Below the pieces are notes generated by a model. The model did not search any database. It was not told the origin of the DNA and saw only the letters and a list, made by a program, of their open reading frames with translations. Source: Streptomyces sp. GSL17-111 (lineage in GTDB: Bacteria; Actinomycetota; Actinomycetes; Streptomycetales; Streptomycetaceae). From it: 64,000 bases of DNA. The translations under genes were made by a program, and so were the position numbers. This document shows positions 35,856 through 44,591 of the stretch, one piece after another (positions within the stretch are counted from its first letter, which is position 1; the number at the start of each line of letters is the position of its first letter). The stretch is from positions 3,590,001-3,654,000 of the forward strand of contig NZ_JBAJNS010000001.1 in the NCBI RefSeq assembly GCF_037911585.1, written 5' to 3'.

Positions 35856-36419
35856 CTACGGTCGGCGGCCGGTGAGGGCGATGAGGCGGTCGGCGGCGGG
35901 GGCGTCGCGGGGGACGTCCACGGCGGGGGCGAAGATCCCGGCGTCCTGCCAGGCGGGGATGAGCCCGGCGAAGCGGTCGTGGAGCTCGGCCGCCAGCTGC
36001 GGGTCCAGCCCGGCGTCGACGCCCGCGCCGCGTGCGACGTCCCAGCCGTGCACGGCCAGGTCCAGCGTCATCTGCCAGGCGTACTCGTGGCCGGGCGTCG
36101 GGCCCCCGGTGGTGTGGACGGTGCCGGCGAGCGCGCCCCGGCGGTGGAAGGCCGGGCGGGAGGCGGCGGCCGCCTGCGCCCACGCGCCGACGGGGTCGGG
36201 GCCGAGCACGTCGCCGTCGAAGCGGTCCCCGACCTCGGCCAGGGTGGCGCCGCGCAGCAGCCACGGCGCCCACAGGTGCTCACCGGTCACGTGGTTGACC
36301 ACGTCCCGCACCGACCACTCCGTACACGGCGTGTCCGCCGTCCACCGGTCGTCCGGCACCTCGCGGACGCGGCCGTCGAAGGAGCTCAGGGCGCGGTCGA
36401 ACGCTTCGAGGAGTTCCAT
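35856..36419 (-). CDS. TIGR03086-type DinB/mycothiol maleylpyruvate isomerase-like protein
   Basis: 187 residues. The N-terminal four-helix DinB part has WTADTPCTEWSVRDVVNHVTGEHLW, with the metal-site His, and TLDLAVHGWDVARG further on carries the other His ligand. Members are mycothiol-linked, metal-dependent proteins of actinobacteria with largely unknown substrates. Divergent from the SpoIIE-type phosphatase gene. Confidence 0.87.
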   Translation of the reverse strand: MELLEAFDRALSSFDGRVREVPDDRWTADTPCTEWSVRDVVNHVTGEHLWAPWLLRGATLAEVGDRFDGDVLGPDPVGAWAQAAAASRPAFHRRGALAGTVHTTGGPTPGHEYAWQMTLDLAVHGWDVARGAGVDAGLDPQLAAELHDRFAGLIPAWQDAGIFAPAVDVPRDAPAADRLIALTGRRP

Positions 36420-36558
36420 GGTCCCGAGGGTGCCACCTGCCCGGGCGCGGCGCCGGTCCGCCGGGCGGCCGCACTGCGCCGCGTGGGGGAGGCGCGGTTG
36501 GTGGTCCGGTGGGGGCGCGGTGAGGATGGGAGGGGACGAACGGAGGCGGGTCGGTGCG

Positions 36559-39021
36559 ATGAGTGATGCGAGGGCCTCCGAACACGACCTGCGGGGTCCG
36601 CTGGACGCCGGGGTCGCGGCCGTGGCGGTGCTGGACGCCCGGGGCCGGGTCGTCGGGTGGAGCCCCGCGGCCCGGGCGTTGCTGGGCCACGAGTCGGCCG
36701 AGGTGACGGGCCGCCCGTTCACGGACCTGTTCGCCGGTGCGGGCCGGGACGGCGCCGGGGATCGAGGCGGGCCCGGAGGCTCCGGCGGGCCCGCCGAGCT
36801 GGACGCGTTGGCGGGCAGCGTTTTCCGCGTCTTCCGCCTAACGCACCGGGACGGCCGAGCGCTGCGGGTGGCGCTCGTGGCGGCCCCGCTCACCGAGTCG
36901 GCGCGGGAGGGGGCGCCCGCCCGGATCGTCCTGATGGCCGACGCGGACGACCTCCAGGCGTGGCAGACGCGGCAGGCGATGCTGCGCAGCCTGGTCAACG
37001 AGTCCCCGGTGGGGCTCGGCATCTACGACACCTCGCTGAGCCCCGTGTGGGTGAACGCCCGCGCGGGCCACGAGCTGGGCTCGGCCGTCTCGACGTACGC
37101 GCGGGTGCCCCTGGACGAGGTGTGGCCGCGCGGGGAGATCATCAGCCCGCAGCACCCGCGCACCCTGGCCGAGGTGATGCGCCGGGTGCTGGCCACCGGC
37201 GAACCCGTCATCGACCTGCACTACCGGGCGGGGCTGCCCGCGACGCCGCAGGACGAGCGGGTGTGGTCGTGCTCGTACTTCCTGCTGCGGGACGCCGCCG
37301 GGAACGCGCTGGGCGTCTGCGAGGAGTCCGTCGACATCACCGACCGCTACGCGGCGCAGGAGCGGCTCGTCCTGCTCAACGAGGCCAGCGCGCGGATCGG
37401 CACGACGCTGGACGCCACCCGGACCGCCCAGGAGCTGGCCGCGCTGGCGGTGCCCCGGCTGGCCGACCGGGTCGACGTCCACCTGCTGAGGGAGCCGGTC
37501 GAGGGGCGCGACGGGCTGCTCGCCGGGGACGTCGGGCTGTGCCGCGCGGCGAGCCGGACGGCCGCCGGGGAGGCCGTCGTACGCGGCGGTGAGGTGACGG
37601 AGCCGCTGGCCGCGAGCACGCCCGCCGTGCGTTGCATGGCGCTCGGCAGCTCGCTGCTGTACGCGACGACGGACCCGGCGGGACGGGCCTGGCGGGCGGA
37701 GTTCCGGTGGGTGCTGGCCGTCCCGGTGCGGGCGCGCGGGACGGTGCTCGACGCGGCGCTGTTCCTGCGGGCGGGCCCGGAGCCGTTCGCCGACGACGAC
37801 CGGGTGCTGGCCGAGGAGCTCGTCGCCCGGACGGGCGTCGCCGTGGACAACGCCCGCCGCTACACCCGGGAGCGCGACGCCGCCCTGACGCTCCAGCGCA
37901 GCCTGCTGCCGCGCAACCTGCCCGAGCGGACCGCCGTCGACGTGGCCCACCGCTATCTGCCCTCCGACGCGCGGGCCGGGGTCGGCGGCGACTGGTTCGA
38001 CGTCGTCCCCCTTTCCGGGACGCGGGTCGCCCTGGCCGTCGGCGACGTCGTCGGGCACGGTCTGCGGGCGGCGGCGACGATGGGGCGGCTGCGCACCACG
38101 GTCCGCGCGCTGGCCCGGTTGGACCTGGCCCCGGACGAGCTGCTGGCCCGGCTCGACGACGTCGTCGGGCAGAGCACGGCCGAGGCGGAGGAGGACCCCT
38201 CGGCGGCGTCGGCCGAGGAGGGGAGCTGGGGCGCGACCTGCCTCTACGCCGTCTACGACCCCGTGTCCGGGCACCTGACGGCGGCCAGCGCCGGGCACCC
38301 GGCCCCGGTCGTGCGCACCCCCGACGCCCGCGTGACCACCCTGGAGCTGGAGCCGGGGCCGCCGCTCGGGGTGGGTGGGCTGCCGTTCGAGAGGACGGAG
38401 GCCGAGCTACCCGAGGGCAGCGTCGTCGCGCTGTTCACCGACGGCCTGGTGCGGGGCGTCGGCCACGACCTCGGCGCCGGGCTCGACGCGCTGCACGACG
38501 CCCTGGCCGCCGACGGCACCGAGGACCTGGACGCGGTGTGCGAACGCGTCGTGACGGCGCTGCCCCCCGGCCCGGCCACCGACGACGCGGCGCTCCTCGT
38601 CGCCCGGACCCACCGGCTCGGTCCGGACCAGGTCGTCGTCCACGACCTGGAGGCCGACCCGGCGACGGTGGCCGACGCCCGCAAGGTGGCCTCCCGCCGG
38701 CTCGAACGCTGGGGCATGGACGTGCTGGGCTTCACCACCGAGCTGATCGTGAGCGAGCTGGTCACCAACGCCGTCCGCTACGCCGACGGGCCCATCCAGC
38801 TCCGGCTGATCCGCGACGGGCGCACCCTCGTCTGCGAGGTCTCCGACTGCGGGCACACCTCCCCCCACCTGCGCCAGTCCGCCGCCGAGGACGAGGGCGG
38901 GCGCGGCCTCTTCCTCATCGCCCAGCTCGCCCGGCACTGGGGCACGCGCTACACCCGCACCGGCAAGACCATCTGGACGGAGCAGGACCTGGACGCCCCC
39001 GGCCTGGACGTCACGGGGTGA
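36559..39021 (+). CDS. PAS-GAF-PP2C(SpoIIE)-HATPase signalling protein
   Basis: 820 residues. PAS 1 (about 20-120), PAS 2 (about 140-270, ending ESVDITDRYAAQERL), GAF (about 275-435), PP2C/SpoIIE phosphatase (about 460-680; GVGGDWFDVV, VAVGDVVGHG, ALFTDGLV) and a C-terminal HATPase_c_2 kinase-like domain (about 700-810; SELVTNAVRYADG, EDEGGRGLFLIAQLA). Both phosphatase and anti-sigma-kinase functions in one chain suggest a self-contained partner-switching sensor for STAS proteins and sigma factors, a protein class expanded in Streptomyces. ATG 36559 follows GGAGGCGGG at long spacing. Confidence 0.92.
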   Translation: MSDARASEHDLRGPLDAGVAAVAVLDARGRVVGWSPAARALLGHESAEVTGRPFTDLFAGAGRDGAGDRGGPGGSGGPAELDALAGSVFRVFRLTHRDGRALRVALVAAPLTESAREGAPARIVLMADADDLQAWQTRQAMLRSLVNESPVGLGIYDTSLSPVWVNARAGHELGSAVSTYARVPLDEVWPRGEIISPQHPRTLAEVMRRVLATGEPVIDLHYRAGLPATPQDERVWSCSYFLLRDAAGNALGVCEESVDITDRYAAQERLVLLNEASARIGTTLDATRTAQELAALAVPRLADRVDVHLLREPVEGRDGLLAGDVGLCRAASRTAAGEAVVRGGEVTEPLAASTPAVRCMALGSSLLYATTDPAGRAWRAEFRWVLAVPVRARGTVLDAALFLRAGPEPFADDDRVLAEELVARTGVAVDNARRYTRERDAALTLQRSLLPRNLPERTAVDVAHRYLPSDARAGVGGDWFDVVPLSGTRVALAVGDVVGHGLRAAATMGRLRTTVRALARLDLAPDELLARLDDVVGQSTAEAEEDPSAASAEEGSWGATCLYAVYDPVSGHLTAASAGHPAPVVRTPDARVTTLELEPGPPLGVGGLPFERTEAELPEGSVVALFTDGLVRGVGHDLGAGLDALHDALAADGTEDLDAVCERVVTALPPGPATDDAALLVARTHRLGPDQVVVHDLEADPATVADARKVASRRLERWGMDVLGFTTELIVSELVTNAVRYADGPIQLRLIRDGRTLVCEVSDCGHTSPHLRQSAAEDEGGRGLFLIAQLARHWGTRYTRTGKTIWTEQDLDAPGLDVTG

Positions 39022-39026
39022 GGCGC

Positions 39027-39074
39027 CCGCGCGACGCGCCCGGCCGGTCGCCGCGCGACGCGCCCGGCCGGTCG
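39027..39074 (+). repeat. Two perfect 24-bp tandem repeats
   Basis: Positions 39027-39050 and 39051-39074 are identical. They lie just past the stop of the phosphatase gene and just before the end of the convergent HD gene. Imperfect GC-rich inverted repeats within may let them act as terminators. Confidence 0.85.
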
Positions 39075-39098
39075 CGGGCGGGCGCGTCGCGGCCGGGC

Positions 39099-39800
39099 TC
39101 AGGCGCGGGCGTCGAGGAGCGCCAGCTCGGTGCCGAGGTTGTGCCGGGCCGGGGCCTCCCAGCGCGCGGCGCCGTGCGGGGTGCGGAACAGCCGGGGCAG
39201 GGCGAGGAGCTGTCGGAGCACGTCGGCGCGCCCGGCGGTGAACGCCTCGTCGGGCACGAACGCGTACTCGGCGCGCACGGCCGCCGCGTAGGCGGCGTAC
39301 GCGCCCGGGGAGCCGGCCAGGACGGCGAGGTCCGCGTCGCACAGCACCTCGCCGTCGCGGTCGCCGGGCGCCGGGTCGTGGGTGACGGTGAGCCGGACCA
39401 GCCGGACCACCTCCGCCGTGCGGGCGGGCCCGACCCCGGCCTCGGGGAGGGCGCGCTGGGCGAGGCCGGCGCTGCGCTCCTCGTTCTCGCTGCGGTCGGG
39501 CCGGTAGACGGCGTCGTGGAACCAGGCGGCGAGCCGGACGGCCTCGGGGTCGGCGGCGTGCCCGGCCAGTTCGTCGACGCGGTCCAGGACGGCCAGGAGG
39601 TGGTCGGTCGTGTGGTAGCGCCGGTGCGGCTCCGCCCAGCGGCGGAGCAGGTCCCGCCCGTAGGGCTCGGGGTCGGGGGCGGCGTCGGCGTCGCCGCCGG
39701 GCTCGCCGCCGGCGTCGCCGCTGCGGGCGGCGGTCAGGGTGGCGTTCCAGCGGAGGAGGAGGGCGGCGGAGGCGGGGTGCGTCTCGGACATGGCATCCAT
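39099..39800 (-). CDS. HD-domain protein (predicted metal-dependent phosphohydrolase)
   Basis: 233 residues. The signature is RRYHTTDHLLAVLDRVDE (about 60-77), then AAWFHDAVYRPDRSENEERSA, giving the H...HD...D metal ligands; LTVTHDPAP adds another His-Asp. This is the YfbR/Rv-type HD family of unknown substrate. Start could also be ATG 39791; neither has a clear ribosome site. Divergent from cutC with a 50-base gap. Confidence 0.85.
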   Translation of the reverse strand: MDAMSETHPASAALLLRWNATLTAARSGDAGGEPGGDADAAPDPEPYGRDLLRRWAEPHRRYHTTDHLLAVLDRVDELAGHAADPEAVRLAAWFHDAVYRPDRSENEERSAGLAQRALPEAGVGPARTAEVVRLVRLTVTHDPAPGDRDGEVLCDADLAVLAGSPGAYAAYAAAVRAEYAFVPDEAFTAGRADVLRQLLALPRLFRTPHGAARWEAPARHNLGTELALLDARA

Positions 39801-39848
39801 GGTGCGGGCGGGGCTACCGCTGCAGGGACGGGTGTGGCACTCTAACCC

Positions 39849-39864
39849 ACATGTCTAGACCAAT
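39849..39864 (+). promoter_or_regulatory. DasR-like (dre) site over the cutC start codon
   Basis: ACATGTCTAGACCAAT matches A(C/G)TGGTCTAGACCA(C/G)T at 13 of 16 positions with the inner TGTCTAGACCA almost intact. It overlaps the ATG at 39851, a place where binding could block transcription of cutC and, across 50 bases, the HD gene. Confidence 0.45.
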
Positions 39865-40552
39865 CCTTGAGGTGATCGCGCTCTCCGCCGACGACGCGGT
39901 GGCGGCGGAAGCGGGTGGGGCCGACCGCCTCGAACTGGTCACCGACATCGCGGCGGACGGCCTGACCCCGTCCCTGGAGACCTTCGCCGCCGTCCGCGCC
40001 GCCGTCCGCATCCCCGTGCGCGTCATGCTGCGCGCCACCGACGGCTTCGCGGCCGGGGACACCGTCGACCGCGCCGCCCTGCGCGACCGTGCCGCCGCCC
40101 TGCGCGCCGCCGGGGCGGAGGAGTTCGTGTTCGGCTTCCTCGACGCGACCGGCGGCCCCGACCTGGCCGCCGTCCGGGGCCTGCTCGACGTCCTGCACGG
40201 CTGCCGCTGGACGTTCCACCGCGCCATCGACCACAGCACCGACCGGGCGGCCCTGCGCAAGGCACTCACCGAGCTGCCCGGCCTGGACGGCTACCTCACC
40301 GCCGGGTCGGCCGCCGGCGTCACGGCCGGGCTCGACGTCCTGCGGGCCGAGGCACGCCGGTCGGCCCGGGGCGACCTGGGCTACGAGCCGCGCGTCATGG
40401 CTGGCGGCGGGCTGGCCCTCCCGCACGTCCCGATCCTGCGCGACGCGGGGGTCGACGCCTTCCACATCGGCGGCGCCGCACGGCCGGGCGGCTGGTCCGC
40501 GCCCGTCGAGGCCCCGGCGGTCCGGCAGTGGCGCACGGTCCTGGACGGCTGA
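39851..40552 (+). CDS. cutC: CutC family protein
   Basis: 233 residues, TIM-barrel CutC. LEVIALSADDAVAAEAGGADRLELV, then GLTPSLET, RVMLRATDGF, FVFGFLDATG and TFHRAID carry the family marks. Originally linked to copper homeostasis in E. coli, though that role is disputed; the true substrate is unknown. Translation initiates within a DasR-like site. Confidence 0.92.
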   Translation: MSRPILEVIALSADDAVAAEAGGADRLELVTDIAADGLTPSLETFAAVRAAVRIPVRVMLRATDGFAAGDTVDRAALRDRAAALRAAGAEEFVFGFLDATGGPDLAAVRGLLDVLHGCRWTFHRAIDHSTDRAALRKALTELPGLDGYLTAGSAAGVTAGLDVLRAEARRSARGDLGYEPRVMAGGGLALPHVPILRDAGVDAFHIGGAARPGGWSAPVEAPAVRQWRTVLDG

Positions 40553-40626
40553 CCACCGCCCCGGAGCGGCGCACGTCGTCCACCCGGCCCGGGCGCGCAC
40601 GCCGACGGCCGGTGGGCGGGCCCGCG

Positions 40627-40854
40627 TCAGCGGGGGCGGTGCGCGGCGGGGTGCTGGGCCTCGTCCGTCTCACCCAGCACCGCCACGCGGAACGCCGAGG
40701 AGACGAAGACGCGGACCGCCCGCAGCGCGTTGCCGAGCCGGTGCGGCGGGTGGTGCTCGGTGTGGCCGACCGCGGTGGCGCCCTGCGCACGTGACGGCGA
40801 CCGACCGCCGTCACCCGGTCCGCCCATCGCGGGGGTAACAGATGCGGTACTCAT
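40627..40854 (-). CDS. Small protein of unknown function
   Basis: 75 residues. The first 40 are low complexity; the last 35 contain HRLGNALRAVRVFVSSAFRVAVLGE, an amphipathic helix that could associate with membranes. GGAGG lies directly before the ATG. I do not recognise the family and its codon bias is normal for the genome. Downstream of the CtaG/DUF2243 pair on the same strand, 165 bases away. Confidence 0.55.
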   Translation of the reverse strand: MSTASVTPAMGGPGDGGRSPSRAQGATAVGHTEHHPPHRLGNALRAVRVFVSSAFRVAVLGETDEAQHPAAHRPR

Positions 40855-41019
40855 GCCTCCAGCATGCGCAGTGCACGCCCCCCGCGCATCGGCCGAAGGT
40901 CCCGTCCCTCCACTGGCGAAACCCCACCGACGGGTGTAGCGACCCCGTAGGGGCCGCCGAGGCAGGACGCGGCTCACACCGGAGACTCCTTCGGCCGGCG
41001 ATCCTGCCGGACGGCACGC

Positions 41020-41847
41020 TCAGGCGGCTGCCGTCGCCTCCCGGCGGGCGGCGGCCTGGCGCATCGCCGCCCGCCGGGGCTCGGGACGCCACGTGGCGAC
41101 CAGGGCACCGGCCAGGAGCAGTTCGGCGATGTCGCCGCCGTAGTACATGATCTCGGCGCCCGCCCGGACCTGAGCGACGGGGGCGTGGATGTCGACCCGG
41201 AAGCCGCCGTACATCAGCTGGGAGATCACCGCGTGCCCCGCGATCGCGACGCCGAGACAGACCAGCCGTGCCCGCACCGTCGGCCGGGCCGGCGCGGGAT
41301 CGGGCCCGGCGATCACGTGGGCGAAGAGACAGCCGGAGAGCAGGAAGTGCAGGTGCAGCGGCCAGTGGGCCGCCGGGGTGCTCGTGACCGCGTTGTAGAG
41401 GGGGGTGAAGTAGAGAACCGCGAGGCTTCCCGTGGACAGGACCAGTGCGACGGCGGGGTGGGTGACCGCGCGGGCGGGCGTGCTGTGCAGGACGGCGGTC
41501 AGCTGCCGTCCTCGGGCTGCGGGCAGGGTGCGCAGCAGGAGGGTGACCGGGGCAGCCAGGACGAGCCCGAGGGGCGCGTACATGCCGATGAGCATGTGCT
41601 GGGCCATGTGGCCGCGGAAGTCCTCGTGCGCGAAGGGGGCCACGGGCGGCAGCAGTGCCACGCCGAGCAGAACGACGCCGGTCAGGAAGCCGGCCGTCCG
41701 CCACCGGCTCCAGCCCAGAGCCGGGTTGCGGTGGTGCGCTCGGCGGGCGAGCAGCAGGTAGGCGCCGGCAGCGGCGAGGAGCACGAGCGCGGGCAGCAGC
41801 CATTCCAGGGTGCCGCCGAGGCCGCCGCCCGCGTCGTGGTGGCCCAT
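41020..41847 (-). CDS. CtaG-like cytochrome c oxidase assembly membrane protein
   Basis: 275 residues, about seven membrane helices. The caa3-type CtaG family marks are PFAHEDFRGHMAQHMLIGMYAPLGLVL (His-rich region near residue 75-100), LHLHFLLSGCLFAHVIAGPDP, and IAGHAVISQLMYGG. It may help deliver copper to cytochrome oxidase. The ATG overlaps the stop of the DUF2243 gene by one base (TGATG), so both are co-translated. Confidence 0.88.
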   Translation of the reverse strand: MGHHDAGGGLGGTLEWLLPALVLLAAAGAYLLLARRAHHRNPALGWSRWRTAGFLTGVVLLGVALLPPVAPFAHEDFRGHMAQHMLIGMYAPLGLVLAAPVTLLLRTLPAARGRQLTAVLHSTPARAVTHPAVALVLSTGSLAVLYFTPLYNAVTSTPAAHWPLHLHFLLSGCLFAHVIAGPDPAPARPTVRARLVCLGVAIAGHAVISQLMYGGFRVDIHAPVAQVRAGAEIMYYGGDIAELLLAGALVATWRPEPRRAAMRQAAARREATAAA

Positions 41848-42410
41848 CAGGCGCGCCCGTGCTCGTGACCTGCGGTGGGGGCGCCCGGGTCGACGGGCCG
41901 GCCGCCGCGCTGGAGCAGGTAGCCGCCGGCCACCAGGAGGGCGCCCAGGACGAGGAAGCCGATGTCCCACCAGAGCCGGCCGTCTCCGGCGTAGACGTGG
42001 TGGATGCCCAGGATGTGGTGGTCCACGACGCCCTCGACGAGGTTGAAGACGCCCCAGCCGACCAGGACCCAGCCCCACAGCACGCGGGAGGTCCACACCC
42101 GGCGCCGGTCGTGGGTGACGCGCGAGTACAGCACGGCCAGGCCGAACAGCACGGCAAGCCAGCACACCGTGTGGAAGAGCCCGTCCCACACGGTGTTCAT
42201 CTCCAGACCGGAGACGGTGTCCGGGTTGTAGTACGGGACACCGACGTTGTCCGTGTCGGTGCTGCTGAGCATGTGATGCCACTGGAGCACCTGGTGCAAC
42301 AGGATGCCGTCGACGAACCCGCCCAGCCCCACGCCGAGCACGATGCCCGGTAGCCGGATACTCCCCGGCCGTGAGATACCGACCCGCGCTTCGCCCTCCA
42401 CGGTGGCCAT
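41847..42410 (-). CDS. DUF2243 membrane protein
   Basis: 187 residues with four to five membrane helices. GIVLGVGLGGFVDGILLHQVLQWHHMLS and NLVEGVVDHHILGIHHV are the DUF2243 signature, with several conserved His. Often next to CtaG-like genes, suggesting a shared metal or haem-copper role (inference). ATG 42410 has GGAG 7 bases upstream; GTG 42446 would add 12 residues. Confidence 0.9.
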   Translation of the reverse strand: MATVEGEARVGISRPGSIRLPGIVLGVGLGGFVDGILLHQVLQWHHMLSSTDTDNVGVPYYNPDTVSGLEMNTVWDGLFHTVCWLAVLFGLAVLYSRVTHDRRRVWTSRVLWGWVLVGWGVFNLVEGVVDHHILGIHHVYAGDGRLWWDIGFLVLGALLVAGGYLLQRGGRPVDPGAPTAGHEHGRA

Positions 42411-42870
42411 CGCCTCGCTCCGCTCCACTCCCGGGTTCTCGTGCACAGTGCCTCGGTCGCAGACTCCCCTCGCCGCCGTACGCGCGCACGTGCGCGCCCG
42501 CCGTCCGGCCCAACCCGGCCGCGTTCCGGGACCACACCGGTCGTGCGGCGGCCGTCCCCCGAGACCGTCCGGAGCGACGACGACGCCCGTGACCGGCGTT
42601 CCCCGGCCCTCCGAAACCGACCTGTGAGCAACGGCATAGAGCCGTCAAGCTCCCTTGGCGCGACGTGTGTTGACCCCGCCCGGCGGCGTTCGGCGCGGTG
42701 GCGTCCTCCCGCTGCCGGGGAGCGTCTGTGAGCATGGGACGCCGAGCCGGACGCCTCTGACCCTGCGGGCCGGGCGGTCTACGGCTCCCCACCTCGTGCC
42801 GGTGCGCCGACGCCCCTCGAGGCGCCCTGCCACCGACCCGTGCGGTCCCGTTCCCCGCACCCCCTCCGCC
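42411..42870. other. Intergenic region between DUF2243 and MFS genes
   Basis: 460 bases with no convincing gene. It includes a 14-bp palindrome CGCGCACGTGCGCG (42481-42494) and one TTGACC (42669-42674) without a clear -10 box. The promoters of both divergent genes must lie here. Confidence 0.4.
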
Positions 42871-44385
42871 ATGAACCCTCGCCCTCCCCTGCCGGAACCC
42901 GGCCCCGCCGCCGTGCGGCCCGTGCCTCACCCGCGCCCCGCCCCGGCGCCGCGCCCCGACCGGCTCACCGCCGTCATCCCGGCGCCCCGGCCCTCCGCCG
43001 AGCCCCGCCCGACCACCACCGCGCCGCCGCCCGACGTCCCGCAGCCGTCGCAGCCGTCGCAGCCGTGGCCTGAGCCGCCGCGCCGTCCGCCGTCCCCCGC
43101 GCCCCGGCGGGACCGGGCGCCCTGGCGTTCCCTGCGGCACCGCAGCATGCGGTGGTGGACCGGGGCGAACCTGGTGTCCAACGCGGGCACGTGGATGCAG
43201 CTGACCGTGCAGAACCTGCTCGTCCTCCAGGTCAGCGGTTCCGCCGCCGCCACCGGCCTGAACCTGTCCGTCCAGGCCGCACCGGGCCTGCTGCTGGGCC
43301 TCGCGGGCGGCGCGGCCGTCGACCGCTGGCCGCGCAGGCTCACCGCGTCCGTCAGCCAGGCCGTCCTCGCCCTGGTGGCCTTCCTCACCGCCGCGCTCCT
43401 CGTCATGGACCTCGTCACGCTGCCGGTGCTCATGGCCCTCGGCTTCCTGACGGGCCTGATCGCCACCGTCGACTCGCCCGCCTGCTCCCTGCTCGGCAAC
43501 GACCTCGTCCCGGTCAAGGACGTGCCCTCGGCCATCGCCGTCGGCTCCGTGGCCAGCAGCTCCGGCCGCCTCCTCGGCACCGCCGCCGCCGGTGCCGCCG
43601 TCGGGGTCTTCGGCACGTCCGCCGCCTACGCGGCCAACGGCCTGTCGTTCCTCGTCGTGGCCGCCGTCATCCCCTTCCTGCGCCTGCACCCCAGCCGCGA
43701 GGCCGAACAGAGCGCACCCGCGCGTCCCCCGGGCCGAGCGGGCGGCGCGGGCGGCGGGGGCGGCGGGAAGCGGCGCTCGGCGGGGCGCGACAGCCGCGAC
43801 GGCCTGGCGTTCTTTCTGCGTCGGCCCCGGCTGGTGGCGCTGGCCTGCGTCACCGGGATCAGCGCCGTCTTCGGCCGCAACTACTCGCTGACGCTCGTCG
43901 TGCTCGTCACCGGACCGCTGGCGGGCGACGCCGCGTCCTTCGGCACCGTCGCGACGGTCCTCGCCGTGGGCGGCATCGTGGGCGCCGTACTCGCCGGGCG
44001 GCTGACGAACCCGTCCGTGCGGCTGGTCGGCGCGCTCGCCGCCTGCGGCGCGCTGCTCCAGGTCGCGGCGGGCCTCTCCCCGAGCCTCGCCGTCCTCGTC
44101 CTCCTCGTCGCCCCGATGGCCGTGCTGGAGTCGGTCTCCGACACCGCCGGGACGACGGTCCTCCAGACCGACCCGCCGCCGCACCTGCGCGGTCGCGTCC
44201 TCGGCGTCTGGCGCAGCGCCAGTACCGGCTGGGGCCTCGCCGGACCCGCGCTCATCGGCGTCCTCATGCAGGTCGCCGGGGCGCGCGCCGCGCTCGTCGC
44301 GGGCGGCCTGCTCATCGCCGGAGCCGTCGCCACCGGCTGGCTGCTGCGCCCCCGGCTGACCCGCGCGCTCGCCGCCCCGGCCTGA
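42871..44385 (+). CDS. MFS transporter (MFS_3/EntS-like)
   Basis: 504 residues. A Pro-rich cytoplasmic lead of about 85 residues (many PxP) is followed by twelve membrane helices. WWTGANLVSNAGTWMQLTVQNLLVL is the first helix of the DHA3/MFS_3 type, LLLGLAGGAAVDRWPRRLTA is the loop 2-3 motif, and PPPHLRGRVLGVWRSASTGWG is the conserved motif in the second half. Likely exports a drug or siderophore-like compound; no biosynthetic genes nearby. Start chosen at ATG 42871; the ribosome site is weak. Confidence 0.85.
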   Translation: MNPRPPLPEPGPAAVRPVPHPRPAPAPRPDRLTAVIPAPRPSAEPRPTTTAPPPDVPQPSQPSQPWPEPPRRPPSPAPRRDRAPWRSLRHRSMRWWTGANLVSNAGTWMQLTVQNLLVLQVSGSAAATGLNLSVQAAPGLLLGLAGGAAVDRWPRRLTASVSQAVLALVAFLTAALLVMDLVTLPVLMALGFLTGLIATVDSPACSLLGNDLVPVKDVPSAIAVGSVASSSGRLLGTAAAGAAVGVFGTSAAYAANGLSFLVVAAVIPFLRLHPSREAEQSAPARPPGRAGGAGGGGGGKRRSAGRDSRDGLAFFLRRPRLVALACVTGISAVFGRNYSLTLVVLVTGPLAGDAASFGTVATVLAVGGIVGAVLAGRLTNPSVRLVGALAACGALLQVAAGLSPSLAVLVLLVAPMAVLESVSDTAGTTVLQTDPPPHLRGRVLGVWRSASTGWGLAGPALIGVLMQVAGARAALVAGGLLIAGAVATGWLLRPRLTRALAAPA

Positions 44386-44591
44386 GGGCCCCCGTCCCCG
44401 CCCCCGTCCCCGCACCGGGCCGCACCCGGCTGCGCGGCTGCGGCAGCGGGGGCGCCGGCGCAATCCGTTCGTCCGGGCGACGGGAGCGGGTATGATCGCG
44501 CGTCTTGCCGCCTCCCGGTCCGGGGAGGACCGCGTCCGGTCGGTACCGGGCGCCTCCCACCCGCACCGCAGACCACCGGAGGCCCTTCCCC

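Noticed and set aside
42481..42494. 14-bp GC palindrome in the DUF2243/MFS gap
   Set aside because: Short all-GC palindromes are expected by chance in DNA of this composition and it is not placed at a recognised promoter.
42655..42870. In-frame N-terminal extension of the MFS transporter
   Set aside because: The extra 72 residues are Arg/Pro low complexity with no start signal; ATG 42871 is a more reasonable start.
41020..44463. A 1147-codon open frame on the minus strand
   Set aside because: Only the 3' part (41020-41847) is the CtaG-like gene; the rest is a low-complexity shadow of the MFS and DUF2243 genes.
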